Source: Paracamarosporium sp. OC-R06-R3 (lineage: Eukaryota > Ascomycota > Dothideomycetes > Pleosporales > Didymosphaeriaceae). From it: a stretch of DNA of 33,529 nt. A program made the translations under genes and the position numbers. Positions 19,094-28,923 of the stretch are shown here, one piece after another. Position 1 is the stretch's first letter. Each line of letters starts with the position of its first letter. Below the pieces are notes generated by a model. That model made no database searches. It had not been told where the DNA came from and saw only the letters and a list, made by a program, of their open reading frames with translations. The stretch covers positions 1 through 33,529 of the forward strand of contig JACVRA010000590.1 in assembly GCA_019828545.1 (NCBI GenBank), given 5' to 3'.

Positions 19094-20649
19094 ATGTCGT
19101 CCAACTCTTCGCTCTCGCCTCCACCGGAGAATCCGCAGCCGACAACAATCGCCGGTGAGGCAGAACCTTCCGTCAAAAGCCTAGGCAACGCCAGAAAGCG
19201 CAAAGCAGAAACGGCGGGTAATATAGCAAAGGTCACCAAACGCACACGCAAGACCATCGTGAAAGATGAGACGGATGTCAATATCGACGGATTGGCTGAT
19301 ATTCCAAAAGATACTGCGAAGCCAAAAAAGCGAGCTAAGGAGTTGAAGGTTGAGGAAGAGACAGCCGAGCAGGGGGTCGAGATTCAGGAGGGCGAGAATG
19401 GAACTACAACCAAGACAAAGCAAAGGAAAACGCGCAAAAAGAAGGATGAAACAGTGAGCATTCCTGCGTGGTTGACCTCCAAACAGCATGCTAATCGTAT
19501 GTTAGATTCTTCCACTTGCAGAGCGGACCATTGGCAGCAAATTGCGCGTAGGCGCTCATGTTAGTGCCGCTGGAGGAATACACAATGCCATTGGCAATCT
19601 TTTACACATCGGGTAAGTAGCTCGTTATGCCTCAAGACCTTTTCACTGATTTCGATAGTGCCAATGCATTCGCCTTGTTCATGAAGAGTCAGAGAACGTG
19701 GAAAAACCCGGAATTAAATCCGGAGCATGCTACGCTTTTCATGGAGGGCTGCAAGAACCACAATATCGAGGCTGCTGATTGCTGTGTTCCACATGGGTCC
19801 TACCTAGTCAACCTTGCCCACCCCGACGAGGAGCGCAAGAAGCAAGCATACGATGCATTCTACGACGACCTAACGCGATGTCACAAGACTGGTATTAAAT
19901 TCTATAACTTCCATCCTGGAAATTCGGGTGCAACTACTCGCGAGGGTGGAATTAAGCTGATTGCGGAGGCCATAAACAAAGCCCACCGCGATCCTGCAAC
20001 TGGCTCTGTCGTGCCTTTACTGGAGACCATGGCCACCTTAGGTAACACCATTGGTGGCCAGTTCAAGGACATCGCGGATATTATCGAGCTTGTCGAGGAT
20101 AAAGAACGTATCGGTGTCTGCTTAGACACTTGCCACGTCTTCGCTGCAGGATACGATTTGCGGACGCCTGAGGCTTATGAGAGAACCATGCAAGAATTTG
20201 ATGAGATCATCGGCTTCAAGTATTTGAAGGCCTTGCATGTGAACGACAGCAAAGCACCTCTTCGCTCTTTTCGCGACCTTCATGCTCGCATTGGAACCGG
20301 ATACCTTGGATTAGCTGCCTTCCACAACCTTGTCAACGATAAGCGTCTACATGGTCTTCCTATGGTTCTCGAGACTCCGATCGATACAAAGGATGAGAAT
20401 GGCAAGAAAATTGAAGACAAGTCTATCTGGGCTCGTGAGATCAAGATGCTGGAGCAGCTGGTTGACATGGACATAAAGTGCGCCCAATTCAAGAAGTGGG
20501 AGGCAGACCTTTTCCACGAAGGTGTCAGCGAGCGAGAGCGCATTGGTGGACAAGTGAAGAAGAGGGCCGAGAAGAGTGTTGCACCAAAGAAGAAAAACGG
20601 CAAGAAAAAGGCTGAGAGTGACGACGAAAACGTCGATGATGAGGAGTGA
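19094..20649 (+). CDS. APN1: AP endonuclease of the endonuclease IV family (Apn1-like), 484 aa
   Basis: It cuts DNA 5' of abasic sites and trims blocked 3' ends in base excision repair. Exons are 19094-19496, 19552-19612 and 19659-20649, with introns of 55 and 46 nt. Residues 1-130 are Lys/Arg-rich and disordered, with nuclear-localisation-like clusters (RKRK, KPKKRAK, KTRKKK). The TIM-barrel starts at AHVSAAGGIH (136-145). All nine metal ligands of E. coli Nfo have counterparts: H200 (PHGSYLVNLAHP), H240 (FHPG), E277 (LLETMA), D311 and H314 (CLDTCH), H348 (LHVNDSK), D361 and H363 (RDLH) and E393 (LETP). The C-terminus is another Lys-rich, then acidic tail. The long basic N-terminus is not in bacterial Nfo; similar extensions are expected in fungal nuclear forms. 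The ATG at 19094 is the first in frame. The gene diverges from the TM9 gene. Confidence 0.96.
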
Positions 20650-21382
20650 GGAGAGGCATAGGTAGCGAATGGCCTTCTCAAATATCTGGGAACATGAATT
20701 GGTTTGTACAACTTGATACTCTTCAGACGGGAATAACCTTCACGTTCTCTCGCTGTGAATTTAGAAACTGGCGATCTAGGGAAGAGCTTTTGCTTTCGAG
20801 TGTACGGTATACCCAAACAGTCAGTATAGTGGCGTTAAGAGATATTAGTTCAGATCAGCATGATGCACAGCGCGGTGTTAGTAGACTTCGACATTAGAAA
20901 ACTTCATCCTCTTTTACTACCCTCGTTCCCCAAATCGGTTACCAGGTAGACGTAACGAAAACTGAGTGAAACGTCAGGTCCAATCTCTCTTCGCATTGTT
21001 CGTACTAAGGTGATGTAGTTGGGCTTGTTGATCCTCTTCTGGTGATAATCCCTGGGCCCGCAGTAGAGTTCTGAACCACTTCATGTATGCGGACGACCGT
21101 GCGGTGTCGCATCAATAGCAGCCATGCAAGGGTCTGAGGCTTGGGGTCTCATAGTCCGCATGCGTATTGAGACCTGATTGTGCCTGACATGTCGTCCATT
21201 TTTAGTTTGGCATCGAAAAGTATTAGGCGAAGGACTTGGGACAAAGTTACTGTCTACTCGCTTGCTTTACCTCTAGAGGCAAAGAACGACGAGGTAGGGA
21301 TAGAATCAGCTTGTCTTGCCAACGTATTATCACATGTCTGAACGAAGTCCTATGTACACAAAGTCTCTGGCATGTTATCTCA
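20650..21382. other. Intergenic region between convergent AP endonuclease and MFS genes
   Basis: It contains the 3' regions of both genes. Frames of up to about 100 codons are present without domains or splice support. I see no RNA gene or repeat. Confidence 0.5.
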
Positions 21383-23313
21383 TCAAGCGCCAGAACCTGC
21401 CATTTTCTTCTCTTCAAGCTCCTTTCGATCCCTCTGCTGCACAGCCACTGTCCTATCCGTATACTTCCGCTGATCGATACTCGGGATAAAGAATGCACAT
21501 ATGACTCCGAGAAGCCCGAATGCAAGCGCGACTTGGTACGATAAATGCGCACCTTGCAGATAAGCTTGCTTGTTTCCCAGCGTAGCGGCAGCCCGAATAG
21601 CGGGTGTAATACCTGGGACAGCCTGATATGCCGCGGCGGTATTGGCCTTTGCTGCAACGATGAGCTTTGTAAGCGTATCTTTAGGCAAGTTGAACGAGGA
21701 AACGTTGACCAGAATAGAGGAGGGAAGGGAAGTAGCGTATTTGTTGTTGGTCACGTTGGAGAAGATAGCTGTAGCGACAGCGCCGGCTAGGAGACGCGAA
21801 GTGCCTGCGAGACCTGCAGCGGTACCTATATCTTCTTGGTATACGATACCGAAGCCGACTAGAACCATGCCGTTCAGGATGTTGATGCTTGTGGTGACAC
21901 TGATGATACAAGTTAAGATGATTGATTGCACAGAGTTTTCGATGGTGGCGGTCGACATTGCGCCGACACAGGCTGTTTGAAGCGCCACGGCAAACATGAC
22001 TTGCCAGCGTTGGTGGCCGATGTACTTGCTGAAGCTTACGATGATCCCACCGATAATTGTACCGAGTGGAAGGACCGAGGCGAAGAGGCCTTTAGAGATT
22101 TCATCGCCAGCATAGAGAAGCTGGGAAAGACGAGGCCAAAGCGTCGCATTGGAGTAATATTGCATGCCTCCGATAGCCATTACCAACATAGGAGTGGTGC
22201 TAGTATGGTTAACTGACATTGCATGATATAGAGCGTGGCACTTAGACTTACAAGTGACGCTTCGCCCTGAAAAGACGTGGAGGAAACAGTGGCTCTTTCA
22301 ACGTCGTATAGTTTTCATAGACGACTAGCCCGACCAAGGTCAGGAGGCCAACAATGATCGGTGCCAGAGTTGTCCCACTGACCCATGGATACAGAGTACC
22401 ACCCCAGCTGACACCTACGATGAAAAGTGTGCAGCCTGCAAGGAAGAGAAAGAGACCAATCCAATCGAACTCTCGGAGCAGCTGACGCTTAGTCTTTCCA
22501 TGCTGTGCTTGCTTGACTTTGAACGACGGTGGGTGGTAGAAAAACCAAAGCATTGCCAGGTTAATGGTTTGGAAAGCGATCATGATGTAGTAGCAAATGC
22601 GCCAGTTTTTCGTCTCCTTGATGATCACCCAACTGACAAGAGGCATCAGCTGGGCAATGAGCGAGGAAGCATCGAACACACCGATCGTGACGTGGCGGTA
22701 CTTGTTCGGAACAATTTCCTTGTTCGGTCAGCAACTAGATGGAGCGAACGACAAATTACATTACCTGCACAGCACCGAAGCTCATCTCGAGAAAACCTGA
22801 GCCCGCTCCAAAAATCGCTCCGCCGGCAATCATCTGATTTATGCTTTGACCTGTTGCGGAAATGATACTACCAATGATCAAGAGGCAAGCCCCAGCAAGA
22901 AAGAAGTATCTGCGACCAAAGATATCTGAGAGACGTCCACCAATTGTGACAAACATGGCTCCTCCTAGGTTCCAAGAAATCGTAATCCAGGTATAGCGCG
23001 GATCTGGACCGAGTTCAGCGTTAATAAAGGTAAGAATCGCAGGTGGGATCAACAGCGTAAAGAGGTATGCGTTATAGCACATGGCCATTGACTGAAATCG
23101 TCAGTCTTTCTTATTCTAATCAGAGTCAAAAGAACGTACTGCTGCAGCCATAAACGTCCTCCATGTCATCCCCACTTCCTCTCCAGTGGTCTGGAGATGC
23201 TGAACAATCTCCTCATTTGCACTGTTGACATGCTTCAACGGGACATTGTGGTCCGAGTTGTTCACCGACTCGATAGCGTCAATATGTTGTGTGGTGCTTT
23301 TGTCGTTCTCCAT
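21383..23313 (-). CDS. Major facilitator transporter of the TRI12 / siderophore-drug efflux group, 594 aa
   Basis: Exons, in transcription order: 23313-23140, 23091-22765, 22718-22252 and 22199-21383. Introns are 48, 46 and 52 nt. For the last intron the AG at 22200 is chosen: it gives RAKRHFTTPMLVMAIGG, whereas the nearer AG makes a 39-nt intron. Residues 1-55 are a polar cytosolic tail with no signal peptide. About 14 membrane spans follow, as expected for this group. MFS motif A, GGRLSDIFGRR, is at about 109-119, between spans 2 and 3. GPDPRYTWITISWNLGGAMF and GAGSGFLEMSFGAVQEIVPN are typical of the fungal TRI12 family. Members export toxins, drugs or siderophores across the plasma membrane, but the substrate cannot be read from sequence and no biosynthetic genes lie nearby. 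Sequence context alone does not support trichothecene export. The C-terminal tail is charged (RKELEEKK). Confidence 0.92.
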
Positions 23314-26257
23314 TTCGGCTGTGGAACTCGGCGAGAACAGAACTAGAGCAAGAAAACTGGACCTGAAGAGTTCTTCCTGCTCCTACGAGGGCATATGTAG
23401 GGATCACTGTTACGTCCGCGGGCCTGGACAATATCCGGGCATCCCCACAGCCTTCCTCGCCGCCCCCGCAAAATGTAAGCATCCCGCAATGGGTGGGTTC
23501 GCGTAACGTCGGAATTGGAGATGGAAGCACTAGAGTGCTCTTTATGGTTTGGTGTGTTGTGGAGGGATGCGGAGGTAAGGTTGGCTCGCGTCTAGCGCCC
23601 CAGCAATGACAGCCACCCGGAAAAGCTCAACCGGCTTTCTGGTCCTGGCCTCAATACGTGCCACCAATGATGTGCTTTGTAGTGCAAATCAAAGAAATGA
23701 TGATCGCACATGTTCGAATACAATTGAGCAGCATTGAAGAGTGCATGGGCCCTTCACAGCATATATGTAGTCAGAACACTTACAAAGGATGCGCCACTGC
23801 ACCTGATACTCGAAGCTGCGTGAAACCCATTACCAAGTAGGCGGTATTACCCAAGAGGATGATAGCCGTTCTGCATGTAGTGCATGGCTTGTTTGCGGTG
23901 GGAATCGCTCTCCCTAGTCACTCTTGGCGAGCTGTCAAACAGCTGTGAGCTGAAGCCCTCCTAAATCGCCCCTAGGGCGAAAGATGTATCAAGTCAAATA
24001 CGGTTAAACGAACCGATGAACTCGAAACATTCGATAGATACATCGGCTGAACATAAGCGCTCAGCACCTAGCGAACAGTCGTTCGGGGTATGCCAGACTC
24101 TATCCATGGTAGCGAGGACTCCACGTATTTTCTAGTCACAAGACCCATCATATGATAAAGGCTATTGAAGCGCTTGTCCAGCGCGTGGTACGTTGGCCTT
24201 TGATTCTGAGCATTACGGTCGACGAGGCAGATAAATCGATTTCCAGTTGTCACGGATCCATGAACCAACGTTGGTGGGTATGAATAACACTACACAGTGG
24301 CTTCTGGATCGGCCATTGTTTGGGTCGGTCGTCTCATGCGGAATGTTACGGGCTTGGACAGGTATACTCGTCGACGTAAAGAACAGTGTAGTTTAAGCCA
24401 GACAGTGATGCATTAGTTTGGTGCATACATTTTCCACTGAGATGAACACTGTTAGGCGCCACGAGGTGAATCATGATATTGGAGGCGTCATGGGTCGGAC
24501 ATCGTGGGCCGGGTATGTTACCAGCGTCGTAGGTAGAACGTTATTCGAACCGTGGTGAGCATTGCAATCCGGGACCGAAGATACAAAGTTGTAGGTGCCT
24601 TGTCGCTCACCTGCAGTAACAAATTAGTCAGTTGGAAAGTTTGGTCGGTATTTCCAACCTGGTTTTTATTGGAATGACACCATTCCCCTTCGAGGATCAT
24701 TCGAGTTTAGACATTCTCTCAAAGTCGGATCAAGCATATGCTACTAAGTGATAAGTTTTGCGCGCCGTCATCCAAAAGTCGCAGGTATGCTGTGTAGTAC
24801 TGTCATGCCCATAGACAAAGCGAAAGAGCGAAAGACATAGAACGCCCGTCATTAGAAACCAGCACATGAAAAGTGGGCCCTAGTGCAATGATTTATCACA
24901 TACTGCTACTGTTACAGCAGTGAAATCCTTGGCAAGTGTGTCGGATTACACTATCAATCCGCTAGAAAGCCCGCGAGTCGTGAAGCAAACAACTTTCGCT
25001 TGTGACCGTTTCGAGCCCGAAAGTCAGTGGAAGGCTTAAAAGCAGGTACGCATAAAGTCCTCAGGCCACACATGGCGCGTTTCCTACTTTGCAAGATTTT
25101 CGGATGGTAGATCCCCACGGAAACACTAGAATCCGGTGCTTTGAAAAGTTGATGGCTGTTGTACTGCGACGAGTAGTGAATCGAAGCACCAGTTGGTATG
25201 TACTGTATATTATCGGGATTATAGCACACTTCCCTGAGTAGTGAGACACACTACAAGAGTACAAGCGAGAATGCTTTTGCGGAGACAGTCGTGCCGGCAA
25301 CCGTGCCGTTTCCCTGCTCCTGCTGGAGGCGAGGTTATTGAAGGGAGGATTGTTCAAAGGGGCTGGGTCAAACCCGTCTTTTCCGTCACTTGTCGCAACG
25401 CGAAGAATGACAGAAGTCGAGGACGACACTAAAAAAGAAGGTACGCCAGATAAGCTTTTCCGGGGCCAATAGGAACCAGCGAACTTGAGGGGCGCCGGTG
25501 CGGTGGGATCTGCGAGAGTGGAGGCAAAGCTTTGGGCAACCCTGCAATGGCAACAACCATGCCAGCAACAGGAACCGCCTAGCCAGTCTTGACGGCTCGG
25601 TTGCCGCTGGCTGCATACGAAAGGCATCAAAGCAGTTTGAGGCTGCAATCCTTGAGACTGGCGAAATTAAGCTATCGCCTAGCTTGCTGTGGGAGAAGAC
25701 GATCTACAGGTTGGGACTAGTGATTTCCTCATGTGGCCTAGCGTGCCTGAGAAGGGACAATCTCAAACGTTCTGAGCCGCAGACCTCACCTCCACCTCCT
25801 AAACACCTCAGACGCTGTCTGTTTCCAGCGACGTCTTCAATGCCTTGGGCACTTGCGGCCCGGGAAGGCTGCATTCCAAGCCTGAGGAAAGTTGGCGCTT
25901 CTGGACATCTGCGTCCGTGCGCACATCACAAATTGACATGCGGGATGGTTCGTGAGACACGCCCGCCTTCATCACAGGTTTCATGCCCGAGGTTGCTCTC
26001 AGCCGCCTTGCCAGGTTTTTACACAAGGACGCGCATCCGCCAAGGGCTTAAAGACTACCGCATGGCCTTCCAAGTCGTCCATTCCCACCATCTTCAGTCC
26101 TATTCTACCGCGCTCAGGGTGCCTCCGTTGAGGGTTACGTTCCTTTCTCCCCTTCATCCTTCTCTCTTCAGATCACGTTGAGCGTGTCTTTGTATTCATC
26201 CTAATATACCGCGAGTCGGCATTCATTCTTTTGAAGACAGTATACCACCCAGTCACC
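23314..26257. other. Long (2.9 kb) divergent intergenic region
   Basis: No confident gene lies between the start codons of the MFS transporter and the secreted protein. The longest frame (25498-26181 plus, 227 codons) is Pro/Ser/Arg-rich, has no domain and runs into the promoter of the next gene. I treat it as chance. Bases about 26080-26175 are pyrimidine-rich, like a fungal core promoter. A short CGCCC/GGGCG palindrome lies near 23965-23980. No transposon or RNA gene is seen. The length is notable in a region where other gaps are mostly 0.1-0.8 kb. Confidence 0.5.
26140..26257 (+). promoter_or_regulatory. CT-rich core promoter and leader of the secreted repeat protein
   Basis: A pyrimidine tract (TTTCTCCCCTTCATCC around 26145-26170) is followed by an AATATACC element near 26205, about 50 bp before the ATG at 26258. 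CT-rich tracts commonly precede transcription starts of strongly expressed fungal genes. The assignment is inferred from composition only. Confidence 0.3.
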
Positions 26258-27506
26258 ATGCGTTTCTCCACTGTCATGCCTTTGCTGCTTGCAGCTGGCC
26301 TCGTCAATGCCCAGTTTGGCCAGGGAAATGGCCGTAACGGTCAGAACAATGGCCAGAATAACGGCCAAAACAACGGCCAGAACAATGGTCAAAACAACGG
26401 TCAGAACAACGGTCAGAACAATGGTCAGAATAACGGCCAGAACAACAATGGTGGAAACAACGGCGCCAACTGCCTCGACCCTACAGTGATTTCAAAGAAC
26501 GCGAACAATGATGGTCTGGCGGATGCCGAAGAGGGTCAAGCCGCGTCTGCCACCGATGCCAACAACTTCATCAACTTCTGCGCGGGCAAGACAATTACTG
26601 ATGGTCTCCAAGTCAAGGGTGGCTCTTGCAACCCGATCCGTGAGTGCCTCTTCTCTCTACATAAACTGTTCGTTTGCTTACATAGATAGCCATGGGAAAC
26701 ATCCCTAGCACCAACAACATGATCTCAGCCGTAATGGTCAGCCCGCAGGATGGCGACACCGTTCCAGCAAACACGGCGATGACCTTCTCTGTTAAGATTG
26801 ACAACCTTGTGGCTGGGTAAGTGGCCCTCAGGAATGAGCTCGTTTTAGACTTCGCTCACTATATTCTAGCAAGTTCACGAACCCAGACGTTACTTACTAC
26901 GTCGCTCCTCAAGATTTGCAAGGTGGCAACATTGTTGGGCACACACATATCAGTGTCCAGGAAATCGGCGACGTCAAGACCACAGACCCTCCGGATGCAC
27001 AAACTTTCGCCTTCTTCAAGGGTATCAACGACGCGGGTGATGGCCAGGGGACCCTCTCAGCCGACCTTGCGGAAGGACTTCCCGCTGGTGTCTACCGCGT
27101 GTGCTCCATGACTTCGGCCGCCAACCATCAGCCTGTTCTCATGCCCGTCGCTCAGCGTGGCCCGCAGGATGACTGTGTGCGATTTACGGTCGCCAACGGT
27201 GGCGGCGGCAACAACGGCGGCAACAACGGAGCCAACAACGGAGCCAACAACGGAGCCAACAACGGAGCCAACAACAACCAAGGCCAGAACGGACAGAATG
27301 CTCAGCAGCAACAGCAACAGCAGCAGCAGCAACAGGGTCAGGGCCAGGGCCAAGGTCAGGGCCAAGGTCAGGGTCAGGGCCAAGGTCAGGGTCAGGGTCA
27401 AGGCCAGGGTCAAGGTCAGGGTCAAGGCGGATTTGGAGGCTTTGGAGGAAAGGGTAGGGGAAGATTCGGGCGCCCGAAATTCGCCGCTCGTGACTTCATT
27501 GCGTAG
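26258..27506 (+). CDS. Secreted Asn/Gln/Gly repeat protein with a conserved core, 381 aa
   Basis: Exons are 26258-26639, 26690-26816 and 26870-27506. Introns are 50 and 53 nt; the first uses the second of two nearby AGs, giving NPIPMGNIPS. Residues 1-18 are a signal peptide (MRFSTVMPLLLAAGLVNA). Residues about 27-62 are Gln-Asn-Asn-Gly repeats. A conserved core follows (about 68-278), with five cysteines and motifs such as ANCLDPTVISKNANNDG, MISAVMVSPQDGDTVPAN and GHTHISVQEI. Similar cores occur in many secreted fungal proteins; I recall some being labelled 'ribosomal protein s17', which would be a misnomer. The C-terminal third is low complexity: Asn-Asn-Gly-Ala repeats, 11 Gln (about 315-325), then about 16 Gly-Gln units and a Gly/Phe/Arg-rich end. 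There is no GPI signal or membrane helix. It is probably a cell-wall or matrix protein; molecular function is unknown. Confidence 0.85.
26336..26455 (+). repeat. Array of 12-bp repeats encoding Gln-Asn-Asn-Gly
   Basis: About nine near-identical units of the form GGTCAGAACAAC / GGCCAGAATAAC follow each other in the same frame. Third-base changes (GGT/GGC, AAC/AAT, CAG/CAA) are frequent while the amino acids stay constant. This suggests selection on the peptide repeat or repeat turnover that keeps frame. Confidence 0.85.
27208..27425 (+). repeat. Composite coding repeat: NNGA units, poly-Gln and Gly-Gln array
   Basis: AACAACGGAGCC units (about 27222-27275) are followed by CAG/CAA-rich poly-Gln (about 27301-27335), then by about 16 GGTCAG/GGCCAG/GGTCAA hexamers (about 27336-27425). 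All are in the secreted protein frame. The mixed codons inside the Gln run make slippage less extreme than in a pure CAG tract, but length variation between strains is expected. Confidence 0.85.
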
Positions 27507-28107
27507 ACAACGCTGCAACACTGAAAGGGCTACGAAGATGCGGAGGGGTCAGGGAGGAGCACGACGTTTGCGGTTGTAAGCGGGGGTAATAGTATTCTCT
27601 TCGATTTACCGAGATTTGACATGGAGATAGACCACGAAGGTTCACTCTACGGAGTATGAAGCGACAGCGCTTCATGGACTGGTTCTAAGGGCGCTTTTCC
27701 TTTCTCTCTGTCTGGGACATTCAATACAATAACGAAATGTAAATTTATTGTCAAATTTGAACATGGTCTGGAGTTCTGACGAGAACGTGTCTCATGGCCT
27801 GTCTTTGCCGAGGCGCCGAGAATTCAACCCTGACGTCTCAGGCGTTTCAATCAGGCGCTAAGGATCAGCGATCAAGCGTCTCAGCTTCCGAGTCGTAGCT
27901 TCACCTCAGTAACGAAGGCATCAAATTGATTGCACCTTTATGCGCTGCCTGGGGCTAGTACCCCACAGTGTGACATAATTTGACACCTGTGAATTGATTT
28001 TGTGCTCCGACAAGCCATGCCCACAAAAAGCCTCCGCCAACTAGCCAAGGCTACCTGCGACTCTTAATGTGAAGGCTGCGTAACATTTGCGACTCGTATT
28101 ACGAATT
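27507..28107. other. Intergenic region between convergent secreted-protein and F-box genes
   Basis: It holds the 3' regions of both genes. A weak palindrome, TGGGG/CCCCA, occurs near 27952-27966. No gene or RNA was recognised. A tRNA-like T-loop near 27825 was tested and rejected. Confidence 0.5.
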
Positions 28108-28923
28108 TCACCTGCGTGAACGAAGAGTGACGCTGACATCTTTTCCAGCCCCTCGCGGCGTCCGTCTGGAAGCCCTCTTAGCGCCAAAATACCTGTTCAC
28201 AAAGCTCTCCCATTCTACACTCCAAACCCATACTTTCTCTTCCTCGTTCCATCGTATGTCCTTGTCTACAGTAGCGACGTTGGCTCCTCTTCCGCGCTGA
28301 CGGCCAAACCACATCCAAGCCTGGGCCTCATCTAACCGTTGCTTTGACAGGGCCCCAGATGTCGTTAATTGCTCGATCGTGTCCCCGGTAGGCAACGTTT
28401 TTGGAGTTGCTAACGTCACTCGTGACGATTCCACATCGGGATCTTGACAATGCAATGTGATCTCGCCTCGTGGCACTGGACGCGTATAACGGGGACGGCC
28501 AGTCTTTGGATCTAAGCGAGGCAATGACAACGAAAATGAGATAGTCGGGAGGAAACTGGTGACGAAAACTCGATCTACGAAGGCCTTGTACTCTCTGGAG
28601 ACCAATCGCAGTGTGCACCAAAGAAATTCGACATCGTCCACCTGTTCAAAGATCTGCAGCCAAAGCTCAGTTGGAAGACGAGGTGGTGTGACGGCTTTGA
28701 TATTTGAACGATTAGAACCGTTATCCGTTGTGTTGACGGTGGATATCATGGTTAGATGAAGGCCTGTCGCGAGATTGAAGAGTTTTCTAATAGATCGGCT
28801 TTCTATCAAATCGCGTGCTAGGTGGAATTGAATGCCTTTTATGACGTGAATGGAAGCCCATTCGTTTACACGTACGAGAACACCAAGACGTGGGTGAGAG
28901 TTGTGCGCGCAAGGCTGAGTCAT
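28108..28923 (-). CDS. F-box domain protein, 271 aa (or 213 aa from the second start)
   Basis: F-box proteins are the substrate-binding subunits of SCF ubiquitin ligases, docking on Skp1. The F-box starts at about residue 82, PPRLPTELWLQIFEQVDDVEFLWCTL being its typical pattern (the P-x-E-[LI]-x-x-I-F core), and continues with RLVSREYKAFVDRVF. The rest (about 120-271) has a SLSLPRLDPKTGRPRY segment and a Trp-rich stretch (IRWNEEEKVWVWSVEW), with a basic C-terminus. There are no LRR, WD or kelch repeats, so the substrate is unknown. The gene has no intron in this model. The first ATG is 28923, but M59 (28747-28749) lies closer to the F-box and may be the true start, because residues 1-58 show no conservation signal that I recognise. 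Confidence 0.75.
   Translation of the reverse strand: MTQPCAHNSHPRLGVLVRVNEWASIHVIKGIQFHLARDLIESRSIRKLFNLATGLHLTMISTVNTTDNGSNRSNIKAVTPPRLPTELWLQIFEQVDDVEFLWCTLRLVSREYKAFVDRVFVTSFLPTISFSLSLPRLDPKTGRPRYTRPVPRGEITLHCQDPDVESSRVTLATPKTLPTGDTIEQLTTSGALSKQRLDEAQAWMWFGRQRGRGANVATVDKDIRWNEEEKVWVWSVEWESFVNRYFGAKRASRRTPRGAGKDVSVTLRSRR

Noticed and set aside
22213..22251. 39-nt intron in the MFS gene using the nearer AG
   Set aside because: It is unusually short and gives a less family-like junction; the AG at 22200 gives a 52-nt intron and the expected FTTPMLVMAIGG sequence.
9327..23313. Secondary-metabolite cluster suggested by a Zn2Cys6 regulator and an MFS pump
   Set aside because: There is no polyketide synthase, NRPS, terpene cyclase or P450 between or beside them; the intervening genes are SUA5, TM9 and AP endonuclease.
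24525..24560. Possible minus-strand tRNA: TTCGAAT word near 24543
   Set aside because: The T-stem does not pair and no anticodon arm is visible.
25498..26181. 227-codon plus-strand frame before the secreted protein
   Set aside because: It shows no domain, signal peptide or splice structure, has mixed low-information composition, and runs into the CT-rich promoter.
27057..27521. 154-codon minus-strand frame rich in Leu and Thr
   Set aside because: It is antisense to the Gly-Gln and poly-Gln array of the secreted protein and has no support of its own.
27800..27910. Possible minus-strand Ser-type tRNA around TTGAATT
   Set aside because: The acceptor and D-arm pairings fail when read out by hand.
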